Translations under genes and position numbers: made by a program
Shown here: one piece after another, positions 9,115-18,442 of the stretch
How the letters are laid out: the number at the start of each line of letters is the position of its first letter
How positions within the stretch are numbered: position 1 is the stretch's first letter
Assembly: GCA_019310485.1 (NCBI GenBank)
Contig: JAFDEF010000008.1
Span: 57,638-121,637, forward strand
Direction of reading: 5' to 3'
Origin: Deltaproteobacteria bacterium
Lineage (GTDB): Bacteria; Desulfobacterota; DSM-4660; Desulfatiglandales; HGW-15
Length of the DNA stretch: 64,000 nt
The notes under the pieces: generated by a model
What the model saw: the letters and a program-made list of their open reading frames with translations, nothing else
Told to the model about the DNA's origin: nothing
The model's database searches: none

Positions 9115-11325
9115 ATGTTCAGAGAAATCAAGAAACGCGATGGTAGGCTCGTTCCTTTTGACTCCGCAAAGATTACCTTTGCAATTGCTCGCGCAGGAAG
9201 GGCGACCGGGGAGTTTGGGGAGAGGGAAGCCAAGAAACTAACCCTGAAAGTTCTGACCCTGGCCCATGAGCTTCGGCTTGGTCCGGTGCCTGAGGTTGAG
9301 GAAATTCAGGACATAGTGGAAAGGATACTCCTGGACTCCCCATACTACAAGACGGCAAAGGCATATATCCTTTACAGGGAGCAGCACGCGCAGATACGGG
9401 CAATTGTTGCCAAAGCCGGGGTTGATCTCGTGGAAAACTATATTCAAAAGCTGGACTGGAAGATCAACGAAAATAGCAACATGTGTTACTCTCTTCAGGG
9501 GCTGAACAATTACATTTCTTCGGACATCACTTCAGAATACTGGCTAAATCGCATTTACCCTCCGGAAATAAGGGATGCTCACAAGAGAGGGGATTTTCAC
9601 ATTCATGATCTGAGTCTTCTTTCGGTTTATTGCGTTGGATGGGACTTAAAAGACCTCCTCAAGCAAGGGTTCAGGGGAGTTGAGGGCAAGGTGGAAAGTT
9701 CACCGCCCAAACACCTCAGATCGGCCCTTGGGCAAATTGTCAACTTCTTCTACACATTGCAGGGGGAGGCGGCAGGTGCCCAGGCCATATCCAATTTTGA
9801 TACGCTTCTCGCACCTTTCGTACGTTATGACGGCCTAGGCTACAGAGAAGTGAAGCAGGCCCTCCAGGAATTTGTGTTTAACATAAATATTCCAACACGA
9901 GTCGGATTTCAAACCCCTTTCACGAACATTACCCTGGACCTTGAGCCTCCTTCCACACTGCGACATCAGAATGTGATTGTCGGGGGCAAAGAAAGGGATG
10001 AGACCTATGCCCATTTCCAGGTGGAGATGGATCTGATCAACAGGGCTTTTGCCGAAGTCATGATGGAGGGAGATGCCAAAGGCAGAGTTTTCACTTTCCC
10101 TATACCCACCTATAATATTACCCCTGACTTTGAGTGGGATAATCCGAATCTTGATATGGTGTGGAAAATGACTGCGAAATACGGCATCCCTTATTTCTCG
10201 AATTTTGTCAATTCCGACATGTCTCCTGAGGATGCCAGGTCCATGTGTTGCCGCCTGCGCCTGGACAACAGAGAACTGCTTAAGAGGGGAGGAGGACTAT
10301 TTGGCGCAAATCCCCTTACAGGTTCAATCGGGGTTGTTACTATCAATTTACCGCGCATAGGGTACCTATCAAGCACGGAGAACAACTTCTTCGAAAGGCT
10401 TAGAGATGCTTTGCTTCTTGCTGCTGAGAGCCTTTCAATCAAAAGGAAGATACTGGAAAAATTTACAGAGAAAAATCTTTATCCCTATTCCAAATACTAT
10501 TTAAGAGAAATTAAGAAAAGCAGCGGCCTTTATTGGAAAAACCACTTTTCCACAATAGGTATTGTGGGGATGAATGAGGCGTGCCTAAATTTCTTGGGCT
10601 CTGGAATTGCCAGCAAAACAGGGATAGAGTTTTCTTTAAAGGTAATGAATTTCATACGGGAAATTATTTCTGATTTGCAGGAGCGGACCGGTGATCTATT
10701 TAATCTCGAAGCCACGCCCGCTGAAGGGACCTCTTACAGGTTAGCAATGCTCGACAAGGAAGAGTTCTCTGATATTTTGTGCGCAAATGAAGAAGGATAC
10801 CGCAATGGCGCTGCTCCATTTTATACTAACTCCACCCAGCTTCCTGTCAATTACACTGATGACCTCTTTGAGGCACTGTTGCTCCAGGATGAGCTTCAAT
10901 CCAAGTACACAGGGGGGACCGTGCTTCACGTATATCTTGGCGAACAGGTGAGCGAGATAAGTGCCGTTAAAAAGTTGGTACAAAAAATTGTAAGCCGGTT
11001 CAGGCTTCCATACTTTACAATAACACCCACATTCAGCATTTGTCCTGCTCACGGGTACTTAGCTGGCAAGCAAGAGAGATGCCCTGTTTGCGGGACTGAA
11101 ACCGAGGTCTACTCTAGGGTGGTAGGGTATCTGAGACCGGTAAAACAGTGGAATGATGGAAAGCGAGCGGAGTTTTCGCTGAGAAAAACATTTAAGCCTG
11201 CATTTTCAAGGGAGGTTTCAGACGCAGATAGTGAGTTCTTCCCTTCTATTCATGAACCTGAAGCCCCGTACGTGAGGCGACAAACAGATCTAAACGCTTT
11301 TTCGTCCGGTGAAACAAACCCCTGA
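9115..11325 (+). CDS. nrdD: Anaerobic ribonucleoside-triphosphate reductase
   Basis: ATP-cone N-terminus, NFFYTLQGEAAGAQAISNFDT core, C-terminal CPVCGTETEVYSRVVGYLRPVKQWNDGK glycyl-radical region. Confidence 0.97.
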   Translation: MFREIKKRDGRLVPFDSAKITFAIARAGRATGEFGEREAKKLTLKVLTLAHELRLGPVPEVEEIQDIVERILLDSPYYKTAKAYILYREQHAQIRAIVAKAGVDLVENYIQKLDWKINENSNMCYSLQGLNNYISSDITSEYWLNRIYPPEIRDAHKRGDFHIHDLSLLSVYCVGWDLKDLLKQGFRGVEGKVESSPPKHLRSALGQIVNFFYTLQGEAAGAQAISNFDTLLAPFVRYDGLGYREVKQALQEFVFNINIPTRVGFQTPFTNITLDLEPPSTLRHQNVIVGGKERDETYAHFQVEMDLINRAFAEVMMEGDAKGRVFTFPIPTYNITPDFEWDNPNLDMVWKMTAKYGIPYFSNFVNSDMSPEDARSMCCRLRLDNRELLKRGGGLFGANPLTGSIGVVTINLPRIGYLSSTENNFFERLRDALLLAAESLSIKRKILEKFTEKNLYPYSKYYLREIKKSSGLYWKNHFSTIGIVGMNEACLNFLGSGIASKTGIEFSLKVMNFIREIISDLQERTGDLFNLEATPAEGTSYRLAMLDKEEFSDILCANEEGYRNGAAPFYTNSTQLPVNYTDDLFEALLLQDELQSKYTGGTVLHVYLGEQVSEISAVKKLVQKIVSRFRLPYFTITPTFSICPAHGYLAGKQERCPVCGTETEVYSRVVGYLRPVKQWNDGKRAEFSLRKTFKPAFSREVSDADSEFFPSIHEPEAPYVRRQTDLNAFSSGETNP

Positions 11326-11393
11326 TAATTCTAAAACCTCTTTTTTTCCAGCTTGGGAGCCATTGCAGGCGCTGGAGTAACCCAGAAGAGATT

Positions 11394-12095
11394 ATGATGC
11401 TGTTGGGCGGCTTGCAAAAAAATTCTCTCATCGACTATCCGGGAAAGATCAGCTGCGTGTGTTTCACATGGGGATGTAATTTCAGGTGCCCTTACTGCCA
11501 CAATCCCCAGCTTGTGCAGGCTCCACCATCCGGGCAGCCTGCAGTGGAAGAGGAGAGTTTTTGCAGGTTCCTTGAAAAGAGAAAGGGATTTCTGGAGGGG
11601 GTGGTAATATCCGGGGGTGAGCCGACCCTGCAGAACGATCTGGCCGAGTTTTGCAGCAAGGTTAAAGACATGGGTTATTCAGTGAAGCTTGACACAAATG
11701 GGAGTCGTCCTGGGACTGTTAGAGAGCTGGTTGGTGAGGGCTTGGTTGACTACATTGCTATGGACATTAAGGCGGCGCCGGAGCACTACTATGATGTGGG
11801 GGGCCGGGATTTTGACCCGGCTTCGATACTTGAAAGCATTAGCATTGTTGCTGACTCCGGTGTTGACTATGAGTTTCGAACCACATGTGCAAGGCCGTTT
11901 GTGGATGAAGAAGAAATCGAGACAATAGCAAAGATTATAAGTGGTGCCAGGCTCTATATTTTACAAAGTTTCAACGGAGAAAACGTATTGGTTCCTGAGT
12001 ATTTTGAAGGCTGCAAGCCTCGCCTGAGTAATGAGGAAATGCTTCATCTGAAATCAATTGCACAGGCATATGTTCAGGAATGTATCGTGCGCTAA
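11394..12095 (+). CDS. nrdG: Anaerobic ribonucleotide reductase activating protein (radical SAM)
   Basis: CFTWGCNFRCPYCHNPQL (CxxxCxxC), VVISGGEPTLQ, directly downstream of nrdD. Confidence 0.92.
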   Translation: MMLLGGLQKNSLIDYPGKISCVCFTWGCNFRCPYCHNPQLVQAPPSGQPAVEEESFCRFLEKRKGFLEGVVISGGEPTLQNDLAEFCSKVKDMGYSVKLDTNGSRPGTVRELVGEGLVDYIAMDIKAAPEHYYDVGGRDFDPASILESISIVADSGVDYEFRTTCARPFVDEEEIETIAKIISGARLYILQSFNGENVLVPEYFEGCKPRLSNEEMLHLKSIAQAYVQECIVR

Positions 12096-12283
12096 GAATA
12101 GCATGGCCGGAGTTTTGCCTACCAGAAATGCTGTTTTCAAAATCCAAGCCATGATCATTCCTTTTGAACTTCTGCATCACGTTCCTTAATAACCTCTTTA
12201 TCCAGGTTACAGCCTGCACATGATCAAAAAAGTACCATTGCCCTCAAAGGGTTTTCCAAAAGGGTAATTTTGACTTCCTTAAC

Positions 12284-13557
12284 TGCCTGACCAGCTCGCC
12301 ACAATGCGCACTCTCACGAAATGGGCTGCACGCATTGAACATCCCGCTCAAGCCCCGGCTCTGGTTGCCGAGGCCTTCAGGCAAATGAGAAGCGGTAGAC
12401 CCGGGCTGGTTGAGCTTGAAATGTGCTGGGATGTTATGGAAATGAAGGCTGAGGTGAGGCCGGTGCAATCCTATGAGCCTGTTGAACAGATTCCGCCTGA
12501 CCCTGAAAATGTCAAAAGGGCGGCCAAAATTCTCTCGAAGGCAAAAAAGCCGATGATGTTTGTCGGTGGCGGCGCTCTTGATGCAGCCGAGGAGATCACG
12601 GAGCTGGCTGAGACTCTTCAGGCCCCTGTCGTGGGTTTTCACAACGGGCGGGGTATAGTAAGCGATGATCACGAACTGGGAGTCAGCCCGGTAGCAGGAT
12701 ACAATCTCTGGCCTGGTACGGATGTTTTGTTGGGTATCGGTACCCGCCTTGAGCTGCCATATATGTACTGGACAGGGGGAAGAGTGTCTGGGAAGCTCAT
12801 CCGGATTGATATTGATCCGGTTGAAATGGTAAGGCTCAAGCCTGATGTAGGAATAGTGGGAGATTCAAAGGTCGCCACGGGCGAGCTTCTTAAAGAGGTC
12901 GAAAAGCTTTGCGGCACAAATGCATCCCGGAAAGATGAAATTCAGGAAGCAAAGGCGAAAGCCAACACAGAGATTAGCGGCATTCAGCCGCAGATGTCCT
13001 TTCTTGAGGTTATAAGGGACGTGCTTCCCAGGGACGGCTTTTTCGTAGAAGAGGCAACACAGGTTGGATTTGTTTCCTGGATAGGTTTTCCCGTTTATCG
13101 GCCCCGCACCTATATAAGTTGCGGATACCAGGGAACCCTGGGGTTTGGATTCCCCACCTCGCTCGGTGTTAAGGTGGCAAACCCTGACAGAGCGGTTGTT
13201 TCGGTTACGGGAGACGGTGGATTTATGTTTGGAGTTCAGGAGCTTGCTACGGCTGTTCAGTATGGAATCGGGGTTACGATTGTTCTGTTCAACAATAATG
13301 CTTACGGCAACGTGAAGCGTGACCAGCAAAGAAGATTTCGCGGGCACCTGATCGGTTCTGACTTGAAAAACCCCGACTTCATAAAGCTTGCCGAATACTT
13401 TGGAGCCAGGGCTCTCAGAGCTGAGACACCAGAGCAACTAAAGAGGGCACTTGAAGAAGCCCTGGCAGAAAAGGGCCCCTGCCTCATAGAGGTTCCTATT
13501 GAGGCAGGTTCGGAGAAAAGCCCGTGGAGATTTATTTATCCGGGCAGGAAGCTATGA
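12284..13557 (+). pseudogene. N-terminally truncated thiamine-diphosphate-dependent (acetolactate synthase-like) enzyme
   Basis: Family-like reading LPDQLATMRTLTKWAARIEHPAQAP begins upstream of the annotated ATG, right after an in-frame TAA; central and C-terminal domains intact (GDGGFMFGVQELATAVQYGI), N-terminal PYR domain absent. Confidence 0.7.
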
Positions 13558-13584
13558 AGTACAAAGGGGAGTCGTCCATGGAAG

Positions 13585-14280
13585 CTAAGAAGGAAGATAA
13601 TTGGAGAGTATGTGGTTGCCGTTTTCCAGGTGGATGTTGAAAACATCCTGAAAGTGCGCTGAAAGAGAATTCTTCACCTCTTCCATGGGGATTTTTTCCC
13701 CCAGCACTTGCTCCATGGAAGTCATCATCACACCATGAAGGCCGCAGGGATTAATCCAGCTAAATGGTTCCATGTCAGCGTTGACGTTCAGGGCGAGGCC
13801 GTGATAAGTGAATGACCGGCTTACCGCTATACCGATACTCCCTATTTTTAACATCCCTACCCATGCTCCACGATTCAAAGGGTTTCGTTCCGCCCTGATA
13901 CCCCAGGATGCCACTGTGCGGATCATCACTTCCTCGAGTGCTTCTACAAACTCAACTACCCTAAGATTTTTTTGCCTTAGATTCACGATAAGGTAGGCGA
14001 CGAGCTGACCGGGACCATGGTAGGTTATATCCCCTCCACGCTCCACCTGTATGACAGGGATACCGCGTGTTTCAAGCAGCTCCCGGGGTACCTTCAAGCT
14101 ATCCAGTCCTCCCCTGCGGCCAAGAGTGAAAACCGGCGGGTGTTCCAGCAAGAGGATGATATCTTCTTGCAGAGAGCCTTCCTTCCTGTAGTTAAGCAGC
14201 TCAAGCTGGAGCCTGTGGGCCTTTCGGTAATCAAGGAGCCCGAGGTCTGCCAAAAGCCATTTTTGTTGTTCCGAACTCAT
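13585..14280 (-). CDS. lipB: Lipoyl(octanoyl) transferase
   Basis: LLLEHPPVFTLGRRG, VERGGDITYHGPGQLVAYLIVNL, TYHGLALNVNADMEPFSWINPCG. Confidence 0.95.
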   Translation of the reverse strand: MSSEQQKWLLADLGLLDYRKAHRLQLELLNYRKEGSLQEDIILLLEHPPVFTLGRRGGLDSLKVPRELLETRGIPVIQVERGGDITYHGPGQLVAYLIVNLRQKNLRVVEFVEALEEVMIRTVASWGIRAERNPLNRGAWVGMLKIGSIGIAVSRSFTYHGLALNVNADMEPFSWINPCGLHGVMMTSMEQVLGEKIPMEEVKNSLSAHFQDVFNIHLENGNHILSNYLPS

Positions 14281-14325
14281 GAAATCCTGTGCAGCGCCTC
14301 CAGTGTTTTGAACCTCCTCTATCGC

Positions 14326-15783
14326 TCATTCAATCAGGTGTGGTTTTCTTGCGGCGCTCACCTCGTCAAGCCTTTTCATCTTGCACCTGGTGGGGGCGTC
14401 TCTTAGAAGGTCAGGGTTTTCTCTACATTCATGTGCTATGGCCCTGAGAGCATCGATCAGAAGGTCGAGGTCCTGTTTGGATTCGGTCTCTGTGGGCTCA
14501 ATCATTATCGCACCGTTCACGACCAAGGGAAAGTAGATGGTTGGAGGATGAAAGCCATAATCCATGAGTCGTTTTGCAATATCAAGTGTCCTGATTTTCT
14601 CTGCAGCCTGGTTCTTGTCAGTGAAGACACATTCATGCATGCAGGTTCTGTCATAGGGGAGATTGAACTTATCCTTAAGGCGCTCCTTGAGATAGTTAGC
14701 GTTCAGTACTGCAAGCTGGCTGCATTTCTTGAGGTTCTCTGCTCCCATGCTGAGGATATAACAGTATGCCTTTATCATTACACCAACGTTTCCCATAAAG
14801 GCATGCACTTTTCCGATAGATTGCGGAAAGTCTTCAGAAAGCACGTATTCCCCCTTTTTTCTCACTATGCGGGGAACAGGCAGAAAGGGTTCCAGGTCTT
14901 TTCGCACGCAAATAGGCCCAGCCCCTGGTCCTCCTCCTCCATGAGGGGTGGAAAAGGTTTTGTGAAGGTTCAAGTGTAAAATATCTACACCTATTCTTGC
15001 TGCATCCACTATTCCCATAATAGCATTCATGTTGGCGCCGTCACCGTAGACCAGCCCTCCTCGCGCATGCACAATATCGGCTATCTCTTTGATGTTTTCC
15101 TCAAAAAAACCGAGCGTGTTCGGGTTTGTCAGCATGATGCCTGCTGTTTCATCATCCATCACCTTGTCAACACTCTCAGCAGAAAGTATCCCTTTTTCAT
15201 TGGATTTTACCGCTACAGGGCTGTAGCCGCAAAGAGCAGCACTGGCGGGATTGGTTCCGTGAGCAGTATCGGGCACAATTATCTTGGAAGGCCTCCGACC
15301 TTGGCTCTTATGAAAAGCATGGATAAGAAGCATTCCGCTCAACTCGCCTTGAGCCCCTGCAGCAGGCTGCAAGCAGACCGCATCCATGCCCGTGATCTCT
15401 GCTAAGAAGCGTTGCAGTTCAAACATAATTTCAAGAATGCCCTGTGATAACCTGTTGGGAAGAAGGGGGTGAGCCTTTGCAAATCCCGGCAGTCCTGCAA
15501 GTTTTTCATTGATCTTGGGGTTGTACTTCATTGTGCAGGACCCCAGAGGGTAGGTGCCCGTGTCTATCCCGAAATTCCACGTGGAAAGCCTCGTGTAGTG
15601 ACGCACCACGTCTATTTCGCTCAAGTCCGGGAGTGAGGGACCTTCCCATACAAGGTCTTCGTCCGGTTGCGCAGGTTCAACGTCTGTCCTGGGAATGGAA
15701 AAACCTTGTCTTCCAGCTCTCCCTTTTTCCCACAGTAAAGGTTCGTTGAGTACCAGGCCCGTTGTGCCGGGAAAATCTTTCAT
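14326..15783 (-). CDS. gcvPB: Glycine dehydrogenase (decarboxylating) subunit 2
   Basis: SCTMKYNPKINE, DTAHGTNPASAA, LHLNLHKTFSTPHGGGGPGAGP PLP-lysine motif. Confidence 0.96.
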   Translation of the reverse strand: MKDFPGTTGLVLNEPLLWEKGRAGRQGFSIPRTDVEPAQPDEDLVWEGPSLPDLSEIDVVRHYTRLSTWNFGIDTGTYPLGSCTMKYNPKINEKLAGLPGFAKAHPLLPNRLSQGILEIMFELQRFLAEITGMDAVCLQPAAGAQGELSGMLLIHAFHKSQGRRPSKIIVPDTAHGTNPASAALCGYSPVAVKSNEKGILSAESVDKVMDDETAGIMLTNPNTLGFFEENIKEIADIVHARGGLVYGDGANMNAIMGIVDAARIGVDILHLNLHKTFSTPHGGGGPGAGPICVRKDLEPFLPVPRIVRKKGEYVLSEDFPQSIGKVHAFMGNVGVMIKAYCYILSMGAENLKKCSQLAVLNANYLKERLKDKFNLPYDRTCMHECVFTDKNQAAEKIRTLDIAKRLMDYGFHPPTIYFPLVVNGAIMIEPTETESKQDLDLLIDALRAIAHECRENPDLLRDAPTRCKMKRLDEVSAARKPHLIE

Positions 15784-17111
15784 GCTTTAATCCCCTCTAT
15801 TAACGCATCTATGTCTTCCTTTGTCTTGGTCTCGGTGACGCAAAACAGGTAATGGTGGCTAAGATCAGGGTAGTGGTGAGCAAGCGGGAGCCCTGCAATT
15901 ATTTTTTCCCGTATTAGGCGATCGCGTGTTTTTTCAAATCCGGGTGGCAATTCCACCACAAACTCGTTGAATGTTGGGGCGGAAAAGGCGATCCTGAAAC
16001 CAGCCTTTTCCATCTCTCTTTTAAGATACTCGCACTTGTCAAAGTTAAGACGGGCCAGCTCATGCATGCCCTTGCTACCCAGGAGTGCCATATACATTGC
16101 AGCGGCAATAGCACACAGGTTATTGTTCGTACAAATGTTGGAAGTTGCTTTCTCTCTGCGAATGTGTTGTTCCCTGGCAGCCAGAGTGAGAACAAACCCT
16201 GTTCGACCTTTTAGGTCTTTTGTTTTTCCGACAACCCGGCCAGGCATCTGTCTGACATATTTCATTTTGGTTGCAAATATGCCCAGCCCGGGCCCGCCGA
16301 ACGACTGCGGTATCCCTAGGCTCTGTCCTTCTCCACAAACAATATCTGCCCCAAAACAACCTGGATTCTTGTACAGGCCATAGGCTAAAGGTTCTGTGAA
16401 GCAGCACATAAAAAGGGCATTTTTTTTCTGGGCCATTTCGCTTGCAGCATCAAGATCTTCAACACAGCCAAAAAAATTCGGGGACTGAACAGCCACAGCC
16501 CCCAGATCAGCTATACCATCAAGGGGAGAAAGATCCGTTCTGCCGTTCTTGAACCAGGGGAGCTCCACCACCTCAAACCCTGTGGGTTCAAGGTAGGTAC
16601 GAACCACGCGCCTGTACAAAGGATGGATCAGAGTTGAAACTGCCAGTTTTTTCAGCTTCTTTATCCGCATAGCCATGAGCAGTGATTCAGCCAATGCAGA
16701 TGCGCCGTCATACATGGAGGCATTGACCACCTCCATACCAAGAAGCCTTGCACACAAGGTCTGGTATTCATAAAGAGCTTGCAAAGTGCCCTGACTCATC
16801 TCAGGCTCATAAGGCGTATAAGAGGTTGAAAACTCCGACCTGCTGGTCAAGTAAGACAACGCATGGGGTATGAAGTGCTCATAGTTTCCAGCCCCAAGGA
16901 AGACCTTGAACTCAGGGGCGATACTACTCTGCCGTGATAGAAAAGTCATCTTGGATTCCAGCTCCCATTCTGTCAGGGGCCCCGGTAAATTCATGTTCTT
17001 AATACGACGGCAACTCTGCGGAATAACTGAAAAGAGCTCATCAAGGGTTTTCACACCTATTAATCGGAGCATTGACTCAATTTCTTCAGGGGTATGTGGC
17101 AAATATCTCAT
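15780..17111 (-). CDS. gcvPA: Glycine dehydrogenase (decarboxylating) subunit 1
   Basis: MRYLPHTPEEIESMLRLIGVKTLDELF, FLGAGNYEHFIPHAL, SFGGPGLGIFAT; overlaps gcvPB by 4 nt. Confidence 0.96.
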   Translation of the reverse strand: MRYLPHTPEEIESMLRLIGVKTLDELFSVIPQSCRRIKNMNLPGPLTEWELESKMTFLSRQSSIAPEFKVFLGAGNYEHFIPHALSYLTSRSEFSTSYTPYEPEMSQGTLQALYEYQTLCARLLGMEVVNASMYDGASALAESLLMAMRIKKLKKLAVSTLIHPLYRRVVRTYLEPTGFEVVELPWFKNGRTDLSPLDGIADLGAVAVQSPNFFGCVEDLDAASEMAQKKNALFMCCFTEPLAYGLYKNPGCFGADIVCGEGQSLGIPQSFGGPGLGIFATKMKYVRQMPGRVVGKTKDLKGRTGFVLTLAAREQHIRREKATSNICTNNNLCAIAAAMYMALLGSKGMHELARLNFDKCEYLKREMEKAGFRIAFSAPTFNEFVVELPPGFEKTRDRLIREKIIAGLPLAHHYPDLSHHYLFCVTETKTKEDIDALIEGIKA

Positions 17112-17519
17112 CTATTTCAATCCTTTTAGCATTTCAAGATAGGCATCCCTATCCATCAGGGAATCAAGCTCGGATTGATTATTGGGCTTGATCTCGATCA
17201 TCCATCCATCCTGGTAAGGGCTTTTGTTGACCAGTTCGGGCGATTCCTCCAACAACTTGTTTGTAGCGAGAATCTCACCTCCTACAGGCATGTAGAGCTC
17301 GGATACGGCTTTAACCGATTCAACGCTTCCAAACTCATCTCCCTTGCCGAAGCTCTCTCCCTCCTGCGGCAGCTCCACGAAAACAACGTCCCCGAGCTGA
17401 TCCTGAGCATAATCACTGATACCGACCCTGATTTTTTCTCCCTCAGGCCTTGCCCACTCATGATCCTCTGCATAGCGGACATCCTCTGGAAGTTCCAATT
17501 CACTGATTTCTTTCATCAC
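17112..17519 (-). CDS. gcvH: Glycine cleavage system H protein
   Basis: YAEDHEWARPEGEKIRVGISDYAQDQLGDVVFVELP, lipoyl-lysine motif GSVESVKAVSELYMPV. Confidence 0.96.
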   Translation of the reverse strand: MMKEISELELPEDVRYAEDHEWARPEGEKIRVGISDYAQDQLGDVVFVELPQEGESFGKGDEFGSVESVKAVSELYMPVGGEILATNKLLEESPELVNKSPYQDGWMIEIKPNNQSELDSLMDRDAYLEMLKGLK

Positions 17520-17758
17520 CTATCCTCCTTCGAAGTTTTTTGCTTTATCTCTTCTGCTCCAAGTACCTCTCTCACACTCTGATTTTTCTCTAAATTTAGC
17601 AACCCAATATCTCCGGGAATTTGAAACGCAGAATCCAGCCCATCACTCCTTAATACGCTTATAACTAAAAAATGGCAAACAGCCAAGTTCAAGAAGAAGT
17701 TATGCAAAACCTGCCTATTGTTTCACGGAGCATATAACACAGGCATGGCCAAAGGCAG

Positions 17759-18220
17759 CTACAATATGTAGGGTACCTTCAAATTGTACGCTTTATAAAC
17801 AACAAATGTTTCCACTGATTGAACATTCTTGATTCTAGCGACTTCTTGGGTATAAAATTCAAGCAGTCCGAAGCCTTCCTTTAAGAAAACAACCAAGATC
17901 AGATCGTATTGGCCGGTTACCACGCTGACCGATACCACCCCCTTCAATTTGCTGAATTCTTCGCCTTTCTTGATCAGGTCCATGGTTTTTAGCTTAACTC
18001 CAACCATTACTATTCTGTGACCGGGAAGGGCTTCAGGGTCCACAAGGCCCGCTACTTCCAGGATCCCCTCATCGACCAGTTTTTGAAACCGCGTCCTCAC
18101 TGTATTTTCAGAAACGCCGAGTTCGCGGGCTATCTCTTTGAAGGGTTTTCTTCCTTTTCGGAGATGCTTAATAATGGCAATATTGGTTTCGTCCATTTTC
18201 ATAAAGTAACCCCTCCCCAA
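17759..18220 (-). CDS. Lrp/AsnC family transcriptional regulator
   Basis: IAIIKHLRKGRKPFKEIARELGVSENTVRTRFQKLVDEGIL HTH plus RAM-like domain; divergent from the gcvT-SHMT gene. Confidence 0.9.
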   Translation of the reverse strand: MGRGYFMKMDETNIAIIKHLRKGRKPFKEIARELGVSENTVRTRFQKLVDEGILEVAGLVDPEALPGHRIVMVGVKLKTMDLIKKGEEFSKLKGVVSVSVVTGQYDLILVVFLKEGFGLLEFYTQEVARIKNVQSVETFVVYKAYNLKVPYIL

Positions 18221-18442
18221 AATGCAATCATGAGAAATTCACACAGATCAGATATAATATTCTGATGATATTGTCAATATTTTTCGAATTATTGATGATA
18301 AAATAAAAAAATAGGAAAATTTTGTTGAATAATATAAATATGAGTGATAAAAATCAGAGAGATTTCTTGCCCGAATAATCAAGTGGGATATAGCGGAGGG
18401 AGAAAGTTTTGGAAACTGGATGAAAGGAAGGTGAATTTGAAA

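Noticed and set aside
12096-12283. Minus-strand peptide SCAGCNLDKEVIKERDAEVQKE ending at a stop, possibly another gene relic
   Set aside because: Preceded immediately by a stop codon and too short to assign to any family.
18221-18345. Possible glycine riboswitch upstream of the gcvT-SHMT fusion
   Set aside because: The region is very AT-rich and lacks the conserved glycine-aptamer GGAGAG/CCGAAG-type elements; more consistent with Lrp-type operator sites.
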